Positions 25,207-33,536 of a stretch of 64,000 bases of DNA are shown here, piece by piece; within the stretch, counting starts at the first letter, position 1; each line of letters opens with the position of its first letter. A model generated the notes under the pieces. The model did not search any database and was not told where the DNA came from. It saw only the letters and a list, made by a program, of their open reading frames with translations. Source of the stretch: Phycisphaeraceae bacterium (GTDB taxonomy: Bacteria; Planctomycetota; Phycisphaerae; Phycisphaerales; UBA1924); the NCBI GenBank assembly GCA_020639135.1, contig JACKHE010000006.1, positions 1 through 64,000 of the forward strand. Reading direction: 5' to 3'. The position numbers and the translations under genes were made by a program.

Positions 25207-26276
25207 GAGGGGTTCACTCCTTCCGGGCCGGAGAAGAGGCGGGTCAGGCACGACACGGCGCGTTCGAGGTCCGCGATCGGGACATGCTCGTTGGCGGCGT
25301 GGGCCTGTGCGATGGAGCCGGGGCCGAAGACGACGCTGGGGATGCCGGCCTGCGCAAAGAGGGCGGCCTCGGTCCAGTAGTCCACGGGCTCGGCGAGCTC
25401 GGCGCCGAGCAGTGCCGCGATCGACGCCGCCTCGGTTGTCGTCCCCAGCGCCGGTCCTCGGAAGCGCTCTGTCCAGTGGGCGAGCGAGCCGTTGGCGAGG
25501 GAGCGCAGCTGCGCCAGCGCGGCGTCCGCGTCCGCGGTGGGCCTGTTGCGGATGCCGAAGCGCACGCGCGCCGACTGGGCGATCATGTTCGACTTGACGC
25601 CGCCCTCGATCACACCGATCGCCAGGCGGGACTCGTCGCGCGACGCGTCGGACCACTCCAGCGCCGCGGCGCCCCAGCGGAGGGCGTCGTGCACGGCGCT
25701 GCGCGCTCCGCTGGTCCCGGCGCTGGCGTGCCCGGCGGTCCCGCTGAAGCTCGCCTCGACGGAGATGAACCCGCGGTGCTCGGTCACGACGCGGCAGCCG
25801 GTCGGCTCGCTGACGATCACGCGAGCGAACCGCTCGCGCGCATCGCACTCTTCGAGGTACCCGTTCACGCAGTAGCCCCGGCCCGCTTCCTCGTCTGTGG
25901 TCAGCAGGATCGCCGCTTCGCCGGTCGTGCGCTCGGCGGCGGTGAGGATCGCCGCAGCGGCGCCCTTGATGTCGCAGGCGCCGAGCCCGATCGCGGTGTC
26001 GTTCTCGATGCGCAGCGTCCACGGGTCGCCGTCCCACCCCTGGCAGGCCGGGACGGTGTCGAGATGGCAGTTGACGAGCGTCGTGGCGCGGCCGCGCAGC
26101 GCCAGAAGATTGAAGCAGCCGTCGCCCAGGTCCGTAACGTCGCAGGCGAAGCCGGCGGCTTCGAGCGTCGAGCGCGCAGCGTCGATCGCACGGCGCATGG
26201 AGAGCGGCTCCCTGGGGGGGTTGGTCGTGTCGAAAGCGACCAGCGCGGTCAGGTGATCGAGACAGCGGTTGCGCAT
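25203..26276 (-). CDS. argE: M20 deacetylase, likely N-acetylcitrulline deacetylase (ArgE type)
   Basis: 357 residues of the M20 di-zinc amidohydrolase family: metal ligands in NCHLDTVPA (His and Asp), the bridging Asp in GLGACDIKGAAAA, and the catalytic Glu pair in LTTDEEAGRG. A lid/dimer domain sits in the middle and the last ligand His lies in HAANEHVP. It lies between argG and the synthase/kinase. Because the carbamoyltransferase of this operon is of the acetylornithine type, the substrate is probably N-acetylcitrulline rather than N-acetylornithine; sequence alone does not separate the two. Start ATG 26276 shares one base with the argG stop (TGATG). Confidence 0.85.
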   Translation of the reverse strand: MRNRCLDHLTALVAFDTTNPPREPLSMRRAIDAARSTLEAAGFACDVTDLGDGCFNLLALRGRATTLVNCHLDTVPACQGWDGDPWTLRIENDTAIGLGACDIKGAAAAILTAAERTTGEAAILLTTDEEAGRGYCVNGYLEECDARERFARVIVSEPTGCRVVTEHRGFISVEASFSGTAGHASAGTSGARSAVHDALRWGAAALEWSDASRDESRLAIGVIEGGVKSNMIAQSARVRFGIRNRPTADADAALAQLRSLANGSLAHWTERFRGPALGTTTEAASIAALLGAELAEPVDYWTEAALFAQAGIPSVVFGPGSIAQAHAANEHVPIADLERAVSCLTRLFSGPEGVNPS

Positions 26277-27496
26277 CAGGCGCCGCCGATCCCGACCGGG
26301 CGCCGGCGCGACAGGCCCGACCACGTCGCGCTCGAGAGCCCGTAGAGCTTGATGAACCCTTCCGCCTGTGTCGAGGTCCAGTCGGCGCTCTGCGCGTACA
26401 CCGCGCCGGGGTCGGTCAGCGTGTTGGCCGAGCGCACCGCGACCGCGAGGCACTCGCCGCCGTCGCTGTGCAGCTCGACCTCGCCGGTGACGCGCCGCTG
26501 CGTGGAACGGATGAAGCGCTCCAGGTCGGCCCGGAGCGGGTCGTGGAAGAGCCCCGAATACACCAGCTCGGACCACTTGGCGGCGACCAGCGGTGCGAAC
26601 GAGGACTGCGACTTGGTCATTGTCGTCTCGGCCAGCGCCTTGTGCGCCGTGAGCATCGCCGTCAGGCCCGACGCCTCGAAGACGATCCGTCCCTTGAGGC
26701 CGATGACGGTGTCGCCGGTGTAGATCCGGCGCCCGACGCCGTAGGCGCCGAAGTGGCGGTTCAGCGCGTGCAGCATCGCCGGGCCCGGGCCGCGTTCGCC
26801 GTCGATCGATGTGAGCACGCCCTGCTCGAATGTCAGCGTGACCCGCAGCGGCTCGGCCGGCCAGTTCTCGCGCGGCGCTGTCATGCGCCGTGTCATGGCG
26901 CCGTCGGGCGCCTCGAAGCGGTCGATCTCCGAGCCGGACATCGTGACGCCGAGCAGGTTCTCGTTGATGGAGTAACGCGAGGCGTCCTGCTCCACCTTGA
27001 AACCCGCTTTGCCGAGCCGCTCGATCTCGTAGGCGCGGGGCGACGAAGTTGCGCCCTGGAGATCGCGGATCGGCGCCAGGATCGGCAGCGCCGTCAGGCT
27101 GCGCAGCGCCAGGTCGAAGCGGACCTGGTCGTTGCCCATCGCGGTGCAGCCGTGCGCGACGGCGTCGGCGCCGATCGCCTCCGCCAGCGCCGCGACCTCG
27201 GCAGCGATCACCGTTCGGTCCGAGCAGAGCAGCGGGTACTGCCCCGCGTACAGCGCGCCGCCCATCACGAAGGGGACCACGAACTCGTCCCAGAGCATGA
27301 CCGAGCCGTCAACGGCGTGGTGCTCGGCGGCGCCCAGGTCCAGCGCGCGGCGCTCGATCCACGCGGCCTTTTCCGGGCTCACACCGCCGGTGTCAACAAA
27401 GAGCGTGACGACGCGGTAGCCGCGCTCGAGCAGCTCCAGCACGCAGTAGCTCGTGTCGAGCCCGCCGCTGAAGGCCAGGACAACCGTCTCAGGCAT
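26276..27496 (-). CDS. argG: Argininosuccinate synthase
   Basis: 406 residues. Joins citrulline and aspartate with ATP. The N-terminal PP-loop AFSGGLDTSYCVLELL (8-23) binds ATP; later conserved segments include HGCTAMGNDQVRFD, YSINENLLG and FVDTGGV. The ATG at 27496 overlaps the end of the carbamoyltransferase gene by 8 nt; the frame upstream of it is non-coding shadow. Length is normal for the family (about 400). Confidence 0.95.
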   Translation of the reverse strand: MPETVVLAFSGGLDTSYCVLELLERGYRVVTLFVDTGGVSPEKAAWIERRALDLGAAEHHAVDGSVMLWDEFVVPFVMGGALYAGQYPLLCSDRTVIAAEVAALAEAIGADAVAHGCTAMGNDQVRFDLALRSLTALPILAPIRDLQGATSSPRAYEIERLGKAGFKVEQDASRYSINENLLGVTMSGSEIDRFEAPDGAMTRRMTAPRENWPAEPLRVTLTFEQGVLTSIDGERGPGPAMLHALNRHFGAYGVGRRIYTGDTVIGLKGRIVFEASGLTAMLTAHKALAETTMTKSQSSFAPLVAAKWSELVYSGLFHDPLRADLERFIRSTQRRVTGEVELHSDGGECLAVAVRSANTLTDPGAVYAQSADWTSTQAEGFIKLYGLSSATWSGLSRRRPVGIGGA

Positions 27497-28571
27497 GGAC
27501 AATCTCCTTGTGTTCGGTGATCGGCACACCCGACGGGGCGCCGGTTGGTTTCGCTCCCAGCAGCGTCGCCATGACCGCCTGCTGCGTGGGCAGCCGGTTG
27601 GCCGCCTCCTCGATGATGATCGATCCCGGCGAATCGACGACGGCGTCCGTCGCCTTGATGTTCCGCCTCATGGGAAGGCAGTGGCCGAAGAGCGCGCCGT
27701 TGGTCAGCGCCATCTTCCGCTCGTCCACGATGAAGTGCCTGTTCGCGTCGCGGATCGGCTTCTCCTGGGCCCAGTTCCCGTAGAAGGGCAGCGCGCCCCA
27801 GCTCTTGGCGTACACGACATCGGCGCCTTCGTACGCCGCGTCGATGTCGTGCGAGATGGTCAGCGAGCCGCCCTGCGCCGCGGCGTTGTCCCGCGCGGCG
27901 CCGAGGTAGCGCTCGTCGAGCAGGTACCGCTCGTCGGGGCACAGCAGCGTGACGTCCATGCCCAGCTTCGTGGCGATCAGCAGGGCGGAGTTGGCGACGG
28001 CGGTGTTCAGGGGCCTGGGGTGGTAGGTCCACGTCAGGACGTATTTCCGGTTCTGCAGCGAGCCGAGGCGCTCGCGCAGCGCCAGCGCGTGCGCCAGCTC
28101 CTGGCAGGGGTGCTCGATGGTCTCGAGGTTCATCACCGGGACGCTCGCGTGCCGGGCCAGAGCCTTGATGGGCTCGTCCCGGCGGTCCACCGACCAGTCC
28201 TGGAAGCCCGGGAACTTGCGCACGGCGATGAGGTCGCAGTACGACGACAGCACCCGCGCGACCTCCCGTGCGTGCTCCTCCGCGTCCCCGTCCATGACGG
28301 CGCTGTCGGTGAACTCGATCGGCCACGCGCCCTTGCCGGGCTCGAGCACCACGGCGTGCGCCCCGAGCCGCCAGGCGCCAAGCTCCATCGACGTGCGCGT
28401 GCGGAGCGAGGGGTTGAAGAAGACCAGCGCGACCGCCTTGCCCCGCAGCAGCGGGCCGGGGTCGCGCTGCTTGAAGGAGGCCGCCAGATCCAGCAGCGCG
28501 TCGATCTGCGCCCTCGACCAGTCGCGCGTCGTGAGGAAGCTCCGGGGTGTCTTGGATTGCTCGCTGGGCAT
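27489..28571 (-). CDS. argF': N-acetylornithine carbamoyltransferase (AOTCase)
   Basis: 360 residues. Transfers carbamoyl from carbamoyl phosphate to N-acetylornithine, giving N-acetylcitrulline. The carbamoyl-phosphate site is NPSLRTRTSMELGA (54-67) instead of the STRTR form of ordinary OTCase. Other features of the acetyl-specific subfamily are VVLEPGKGAWPIEF, VLTWTYHPRPLNTAVANSAL, YAKSWGALPFYGNW and HCLPMRRN. Glu98 in GDAEEH aligns with Glu92 of the Xanthomonas campestris enzyme, the residue reported to select acetyl- over succinyl-ornithine (alignment from memory). First structural gene after argR. Confidence 0.9.
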   Translation of the reverse strand: MPSEQSKTPRSFLTTRDWSRAQIDALLDLAASFKQRDPGPLLRGKAVALVFFNPSLRTRTSMELGAWRLGAHAVVLEPGKGAWPIEFTDSAVMDGDAEEHAREVARVLSSYCDLIAVRKFPGFQDWSVDRRDEPIKALARHASVPVMNLETIEHPCQELAHALALRERLGSLQNRKYVLTWTYHPRPLNTAVANSALLIATKLGMDVTLLCPDERYLLDERYLGAARDNAAAQGGSLTISHDIDAAYEGADVVYAKSWGALPFYGNWAQEKPIRDANRHFIVDERKMALTNGALFGHCLPMRRNIKATDAVVDSPGSIIIEEAANRLPTQQAVMATLLGAKPTGAPSGVPITEHKEIVHA

Positions 28572-28580
28572 GGTGATCTC

Positions 28581-29039
28581 TCAGGACTCGATGATCCGGG
28601 TCAGGCGGGCGACGACCTTCTGGGCCGCGGTCTTGCTGGTGGTGGCGAGGAAGATCGTGTCGTCGCCCGCGATGCAGCCGACGACCCCCCTGGGCGGCCA
28701 GCGGTCGAACTCCACGGCGACGAGGTGCGCGTGCCCCGGCGCGGTGTGGACGACCGCGATCGAGTCGGCGGTCGTCGCGGTCAGGATGTGACGCCGCAGC
28801 ACCGACAGCGCGGCGTTGGGCGCCTCCTCCGGCGCGGCGGTCGGCGCCTCCTCGGGCAGGACGTACCCGTTGGGCCCCTTGAGCACCCCCATGGCCGCGA
28901 GGTCGCGCGAGATCGTCGCCTGTGTGGTCTCGATCCCGTGCTCGCGCAGGGATTCCGCGAGCGACGCCTGGCTGAGCGTCGGGTCGGCCCGGAGCGTCCG
29001 GGCGATCAGTTCCTGTCTCCTGCGGTCGGCCACGTGCAT
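28581..29039 (-). CDS. argR: Arginine repressor ArgR/AhrC
   Basis: 152 residues from the ATG at 29039; N-terminal winged helix with the signature T-L-S-Q-A-S-L-A ... T-Q-A-T-I-S-R-D-L, an Ala/Pro/Glu-rich linker, and a C-terminal arginine-binding hexamer domain (HLVAVEFDRWPPRGVVGCIAGDDTIFLA). Heads the arginine operon it would control, 9 bp from the carbamoyltransferase gene. The start is uncertain: a good -10 box ends 1 nt before this ATG, so transcription would begin around the GTG two codons later (29033), allowing a leaderless mRNA and a 150-residue product. Confidence 0.92.
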   Translation of the reverse strand: MHVADRRRQELIARTLRADPTLSQASLAESLREHGIETTQATISRDLAAMGVLKGPNGYVLPEEAPTAAPEEAPNAALSVLRRHILTATTADSIAVVHTAPGHAHLVAVEFDRWPPRGVVGCIAGDDTIFLATTSKTAAQKVVARLTRIIES

Positions 29040-29070
29040 GAATATACGCAAGATGCATAAATATGTCAAG
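29036..29070 (-). promoter_or_regulatory. Promoter and ArgR-type operator of the arginine operon
   Basis: On the minus strand TTGACA (29069-29064) and TATATT (29046-29041) are separated by exactly 17 nt, a near-perfect sigma-70 promoter. The same 35 bp contains two imperfect direct copies on the plus strand, GCATGAATATACGCAAG (29036-29052) and GCATAAATATGTCAAG (29055-29070), resembling ARG boxes of the AhrC type (CATGAATAAAAATTCAAG). It is an AT-rich island in about 70% GC DNA, directly before argR. Autorepression by ArgR with arginine is inferred. Confidence 0.75.
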
Positions 29071-29135
29071 CCTCCGGGGGCGACAACGCGGGGCGGCATC
29101 CTCCCGGACCCACGACATCTGGTGGTTCATCGATA

Positions 29136-29156
29136 CACAACCCGTTGTGCTATAAA
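29136..29156 (+). promoter_or_regulatory. Possible promoter/operator of the LpxH-like gene
   Basis: Inverted repeat CACAA-CCCG-TTGTG (29136-29149) sits directly before a -10-like TATAAA (29151-29156), about 117 nt upstream of the phosphoesterase ATG. No good -35 is visible at the right distance. Tentative. Confidence 0.35.
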
Positions 29157-29272
29157 GAGATATTCACAGTCGGCACACGACCTGACCGATTGAAGCGCCA
29201 ACCATCCCATGCCGCCGGGGTTGTCGTCGAGGGATTGGACGCCGTGCGGATGAACGCTTGGAGAGCGCCGTC

Positions 29273-30136
29273 ATGGATCGCAACGCGAGGGGCCGGTCGT
29301 ACCGAACCGTCTGGATTTCCGACCTGCACCTGGGCTCGCGCGGCTGCCAGGGCGATGCGATCTCGCGGTTCCTCAAGCACGTGCGGTGCGAGCGGCTGTA
29401 CCTCGTTGGCGACATCATCGACACGTGGCGCCTCAAGTCGCGCTGGCACTGGCCCGAGTCGCACAACGACGTCCTGCGCCGCCTGCTCAACCACGCGCGG
29501 CACGAGACGGAGGTCATCTTCATCCCCGGCAACCACGACGACGCCGCGCGGCAGTTCGTCGATCTGGAGTTCGGCGGGGTGAAGGTGATGCCCTACGCGA
29601 TCCATGTCGGCGCTGACGGCAAGCGGCTGTTCGTCACGCACGGCGACCAGTTCGACATGGTGGTGCAGCACTCCAGGGCGCTGTCGATGCTCGGCGCGGG
29701 GGCGTACGAGTTCCTGCTGCGCGTCAACCGGATCTACAACAGGTTCAGGGAGTGGCGGGGCAAGCCCTACTGGTCGCTCAGCCAGGCGATCAAGCTCAAG
29801 GTCAAGCGCGCCTGCACCTTCATCAGCAGTTTCGAGGACCACCTGCTCCGCGAGGCGCACCGCCGCGAGCTCGACGGCGTCGTCTGCGGGCATATTCACA
29901 AGGCCGATCACCGCGTCGGGTCCGTCGATGGCGACGAGATGCACTACTACAACTGCGGCGACTGGGTCGAGTCCTGCACCGCGATCGTCGAGCACCACGA
30001 CGGATCGATGGAGCTCATCGACGGGCTCGGGTGGCTGGAGGCGAACAGCATCCACCCGCCGCACCCGGCGATCGAGGCGCGGCGCGGGTTCTCCTTCGAC
30101 GAGCACACCGTGCACGCCGATTTCGTGCTGACCTGA
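29273..30136 (+). CDS. LpxH-like metallophosphoesterase (UDP-2,3-diacylglucosamine diphosphatase family)
   Basis: 287 residues with the calcineurin-like di-metal motifs in order: SDLHLG (about 17-22), GDIIDTW (about 46-52), GNHDD (about 84-88), THGDQFDM and GHIHKA. In the LpxH/YbbF family these enzymes hydrolyse UDP-2,3-diacylglucosamine in lipid A synthesis; the longer relatives around 270-290 residues are less well characterised, so substrate is not certain. Start ATG 29273 has a GGAGAG ribosome site 7 nt upstream; a TTG five codons earlier is less likely. The stop abuts the convergent cupin gene with no gap. Confidence 0.82.
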   Translation: MDRNARGRSYRTVWISDLHLGSRGCQGDAISRFLKHVRCERLYLVGDIIDTWRLKSRWHWPESHNDVLRRLLNHARHETEVIFIPGNHDDAARQFVDLEFGGVKVMPYAIHVGADGKRLFVTHGDQFDMVVQHSRALSMLGAGAYEFLLRVNRIYNRFREWRGKPYWSLSQAIKLKVKRACTFISSFEDHLLREAHRRELDGVVCGHIHKADHRVGSVDGDEMHYYNCGDWVESCTAIVEHHDGSMELIDGLGWLEANSIHPPHPAIEARRGFSFDEHTVHADFVLT

Positions 30137-30502
30137 TCAGACCCGGCCCAGCCGCTGGGGGTCGATCCGGCGCGCATCGTCGGCGTCGCCGGTGTTGACC
30201 GTCGAGGCGGGCTCGAAGAGCAGCACGCTCGCGGGTCGCCGGGCCACCGGCCGGTGCTCGACGCCCCGGGGCACGATGCACAGCTCCCCCTCGCGCAGCT
30301 CGACCACGCGGTCGCGGAACTGGATCTCGATCTCGCCCTCGACGACGAGGAACAGCTCGTCCTCGTGCTCGTGCGCGTGCCAGACGAACTCCCCGTCGAG
30401 CCGGGCGAGCTTGACGTGCTGGCCGTTGCACTCGCCGATGACCCGGGGCGACCAGGCCTCGGAGAAGAGCCCGAGTTTTTCGATGATGCTGATGCGCTCC
30501 AT
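30137..30502 (-). CDS. Small cupin-domain protein
   Basis: 121 residues forming one cupin barrel: metal-binding motif 1 as W-H-A-H-E-H-E-D-E-L (His, His, Glu ligands, about 42-51) and motif 2 near VPRGVEHRPVA (His about 82). Resembles single-cupin proteins annotated as phosphomannose-isomerase-like; the reaction is unknown. The start ATG at 30502 is 34 bp from the divergent CCA-adding gene, and a -10-like TACACT ends 6 nt before it, suggesting a leaderless transcript. Confidence 0.8.
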   Translation of the reverse strand: MERISIIEKLGLFSEAWSPRVIGECNGQHVKLARLDGEFVWHAHEHEDELFLVVEGEIEIQFRDRVVELREGELCIVPRGVEHRPVARRPASVLLFEPASTVNTGDADDARRIDPQRLGRV

Positions 30503-30508
30503 GCGGGC

Positions 30509-30514
30509 AGTGTA
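30509..30514 (-). promoter_or_regulatory. -10 element of the cupin gene (leaderless)
   Basis: Minus-strand TACACT ends 6 nt (GCCCGC) before the cupin ATG, so the transcript would start at or within a base of the start codon. No ribosome-binding site fits in the 34-bp gap. No canonical -35. Confidence 0.5.
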
Positions 30515-30524
30515 CGCCCGGGGA

Positions 30525-30530
30525 TAGACT
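30525..30530 (+). promoter_or_regulatory. -10 element of the CCA-adding gene (leaderless)
   Basis: TAGACT ends 6 nt (CCCCGC) before the ATG at 30537, mirror-image to the cupin promoter. The whole gap is flanked by an inverted repeat CATGCGGG / CCCGCATG that includes both start codons. Confidence 0.5.
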
Positions 30531-30536
30531 CCCCGC

Positions 30537-31829
30537 ATGGCGGGCGCCGATCCGACATCCAGCGAGCGCCGCGACGCGGGCGTCTCGATCATCCGCACGC
30601 TCCGCGACGCCGGCTTTGCGGCCTGCTTCGCCGGGGGGTGCGTGCGCGACGAGCTCCTGGGGCTGCATCCCAAGGACTACGACGTCGCCACCGACGCGAA
30701 GCCGCCGCAGGTCCGCGCGCTCTTCAGGCGGGTCAACGAGGTCGGCGCCTCCTTCGGCGTGATGCTGGTGCGTGTCCGGGGCGTGACCGTCGAGGTCGCG
30801 ACCTTCCGCAGGGAGGGCGGGTACACCGACCGCCGACGCCCGGACCATGTCGAATATGCGCAGATGGAGGACGACGCCAGGCGCCGCGACTTCACGATCA
30901 ACGCGCTGTACCTCGACCCGCTGTCACCGCCCGAGACCGACCGGCCGGAAGTGCATGGTCATGTGATCGATCTCGTCGGCGGCTTGCGGGACCTGGAGGC
31001 GGGGACGATCCGCGCCGTCGGTGATCCGGAAGCGAGGCTCTCCGAGGACGACCTCCGCGCCCTGCGCGCGGTGCGGTTCGCCGCGAGGCTCGGCTTCACC
31101 ATCGAGGAGCGCACCGTCGAGGCGATCCGCCGGCACGCCGGCGAGCTGGTCGGCGTCAGCCGCGAGCGCATCGGGGATGAGCTCCGCGCGATGCTCGCGC
31201 ACCCGAGCCGGGCGACCGCGGCCCACCTCATGGAGTCCCTGGGTTTGGCGCGTCCCGCGCTGGACTGCCGATCGGACAGTCCGGAGCGCCGCGACGACCC
31301 GCTCCTGGAGGGGTTGGAGCCCGACGCCGACTTCGTCACCGGGCTGGCCGCGTGGGCGATCGACCGGATGGATGGCGGCGTGTTCGACCCGGGGGCGATC
31401 CGAGCGCAGGCCGGCGCCATGACATCCCGGCTCCGACGGGCGCTGTGCCTGAGCAACGAGGAGCGTGATGCTCTCCGGCAGAGCCTTGAGACCCTGTCGC
31501 GGATCGTCCTGGACTGGGGCGCCCTCCCGGTCGCGGGCCGCAAGCGGCTGGCGGTCACGTCGCGTTTTCCAGCGGCGGTGTCGATCCTCCGCGCTGCGGA
31601 GGCCGCTCTGGCGGAGTCGATCGAGCGGGATGTGGCCGATCTGGCGCGGACGCCGACGGGGCTGAATCCCCCGGCGCTGGTGCTCGGGGATGACCTGATC
31701 GCGATGGGGCTGACGCCCGGGCCGGAGTTCCGATCGATTCTCGACGCGGTGTACGACCGTCAACTCGAGGGTGAGGTGGTTGATCGCGCCGGCGCCGAGG
31801 CGGCTGTCCGTCGGCTGATCGGGGGCTGA
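30537..31829 (+). CDS. cca: CCA-adding tRNA nucleotidyltransferase / poly(A) polymerase family
   Basis: 430 residues of the class II nucleotidyltransferase family. Head domain: GGCVRDELLG (about 32-41), catalytic DYDVATDA (47-54, the two Asp), and RRDFTINALYLD (about 119-130). Neck: ALRAVRFAARLGF, with the sugar/base-selecting EDxxR-type region LSEDDLRALRAVRFA. The C-terminal about 200 residues are variable. It would repair or add the 3' CCA end of tRNAs; family members with the same fold can instead act as poly(A) polymerases, and sequence by eye does not separate them. No HD domain is seen. Confidence 0.88.
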   Translation: MAGADPTSSERRDAGVSIIRTLRDAGFAACFAGGCVRDELLGLHPKDYDVATDAKPPQVRALFRRVNEVGASFGVMLVRVRGVTVEVATFRREGGYTDRRRPDHVEYAQMEDDARRRDFTINALYLDPLSPPETDRPEVHGHVIDLVGGLRDLEAGTIRAVGDPEARLSEDDLRALRAVRFAARLGFTIEERTVEAIRRHAGELVGVSRERIGDELRAMLAHPSRATAAHLMESLGLARPALDCRSDSPERRDDPLLEGLEPDADFVTGLAAWAIDRMDGGVFDPGAIRAQAGAMTSRLRRALCLSNEERDALRQSLETLSRIVLDWGALPVAGRKRLAVTSRFPAAVSILRAAEAALAESIERDVADLARTPTGLNPPALVLGDDLIAMGLTPGPEFRSILDAVYDRQLEGEVVDRAGAEAAVRRLIGG

Positions 31830-31983
31830 ACCCGCGTTTCGAGGCTCCAAAGCCGGAATCACGGAACCGAGGGGGGACCCGGCCCATATACTATTGATGG
31901 ACCGGATCCCGGCGCCTCGGGGCTATGGTTCCAGCAACACACCCGCCCGACCCAATCGGCCGAGACTCCAAGGCAGGATCTTC

Positions 31984-33462
31984 ATGAAACTCAGGCTCAC
32001 CACGCTGCTCGCGACCCTCGTCATGCTCCTTGCGATCGTCCCCGTGACGTCGCAAGTGGGCTCCCGGTCCGCCCTTGCCGCCGACGAGACCGAGGCGACA
32101 CCCGAGACCGAGACGAAGGATCTGCTGATCCTGCACTCGGGCACGATCGTCGAGGGCAAGATCCTCGAGGAGACGGCCGACGTGGTGAAGATGCTCGTGG
32201 TGGTCGCCGGGATCGAGGCGCCGACGACGTACCGCCGGTCCGAGATCCTGGAGATCCAGCGCGGGATCCCGGTGGTCAACGACCTGCCGGGCGCCCGCAA
32301 GCCCGATGCGGCTGACGACCCGGACGACAACGGCTGGGGCCGGCGCGACGAGCAGCCCGCGGACAGCGCCTCGGGCAAGCCCAAGGTGTACAAGTTCCCG
32401 ATGAAGGGCTACATCGTCGGCGGCTTCCCCGCTGCGAACCACCTGCTGCGGCAGGGCCGGCGTGACATCATCTCCTTCACACCGGTCGAGAAGACCATGC
32501 GCGACGCGCTGTCGTACGACCCCGACGTGATCATCATCGAGCTCGACGCGGACGGCCCCGACATCGGCTGGGACGGCGGGTTCGTCGCCGAGCCGCTGAC
32601 GCCGATCTTCAAGGAGGTGATCGACCGGGAGGACATCAAGGTGATCTTCTGGGTCAAGAACGCGCTCATCGGCGCCGCGTTCCTCCCGTTCAACAGCCGG
32701 GACATCTACTTCGAGTCCGAGGCGCTGCTCGGGGGCATCGGCACGCTGGACGACTTCGACATCGGCGACGAGCTGGTCAACGAGAAGCAGATCTCGCTCC
32801 GCATCGGCGCCGCCGAGGGCCTGGCGATCTCCAACGGCTACGATCCGGCGATCATCCGCGGGATGGCGAGGCAGCAGAACTGGCTCTGCTACCGGTTCCG
32901 CCACGGCAAGGTCGAGTTCCTCGAGCACGAGCCGCGTGAGATCGACGGCGAGGGCTGGGTGATCCTCACCGACGACGGCAAGGGCAGCAACAAGGACGAG
33001 TCCGAGATCCGCGGCAACGACGTCCTGAACCTCGACGCGCAGACCGCCAGGGAGATCGGGCTCTCCAAGGGGACCTACGACGACATCGACGACCTCGTCT
33101 TCGCGCTGGGCATCCGGGGCGACTACGACCTCATCGAGGGCCGCGCCGAGCGCAACTTCGACGAGTGGCGGGACCGGGTCGAGCTGGGGCTCGACCGCTA
33201 CGTGGAGCTCCAGCGCGAGCTCGATGCGGGCGGCAGCGGCGGCGGCGGCCGCGGCAACGACGCGGTCAAGCAGATCGGACTCCGGACGCGCCTGCTCAAG
33301 GAGCTGCGCGGCCTGATGACCACCTACGAGGAGATCTTCGACCCCAACGGCGACCAGCGCGCCGGGATCGACGTCCAGCTCGAGCAGCTCCGCGAGACGC
33401 TGATCCAGGCGAACAAGGCCGAGCGGCAACGGCAGCGGAGGAGCTCGAACAGCCGCCGCTAA
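31984..33462 (+). CDS. NfeD/S49-like periplasmic protein, catalytic Ser apparently replaced
   Basis: 492 residues; signal peptide (cleavage near RSALA), then an about 45-residue beta module (SGTIVEGKILEETADVVKM ... YRRSEILEIQR) also present in the next gene, an acidic low-complexity linker (about 105-130), then a ClpP/crotonase-fold domain (about 135-330) with V-I-I-I-E-L-D and the motif V-K-N-A-L-I-G-A-A-F where active NfeD/SppA-type proteases have A-x-S-A-G. The nucleophile position therefore reads Gly. The C-terminal about 120 residues are charged, helical, with a Gly-rich stretch, and end in SNSRR. The start at ATG 31984 has an AGGA ribosome site. Paralogue of the downstream gene, 74 bp away. 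Confidence 0.75.
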   Translation: MKLRLTTLLATLVMLLAIVPVTSQVGSRSALAADETEATPETETKDLLILHSGTIVEGKILEETADVVKMLVVVAGIEAPTTYRRSEILEIQRGIPVVNDLPGARKPDAADDPDDNGWGRRDEQPADSASGKPKVYKFPMKGYIVGGFPAANHLLRQGRRDIISFTPVEKTMRDALSYDPDVIIIELDADGPDIGWDGGFVAEPLTPIFKEVIDREDIKVIFWVKNALIGAAFLPFNSRDIYFESEALLGGIGTLDDFDIGDELVNEKQISLRIGAAEGLAISNGYDPAIIRGMARQQNWLCYRFRHGKVEFLEHEPREIDGEGWVILTDDGKGSNKDESEIRGNDVLNLDAQTAREIGLSKGTYDDIDDLVFALGIRGDYDLIEGRAERNFDEWRDRVELGLDRYVELQRELDAGGSGGGGRGNDAVKQIGLRTRLLKELRGLMTTYEEIFDPNGDQRAGIDVQLEQLRETLIQANKAERQRQRRSSNSRR

Positions 33463-33536
33463 CAACGCGGCGTGACCGAGCGGATCACCCGAGACACCAC
33501 ACGACCCGACGAAACAACCGACAGCGAGCACCAACC

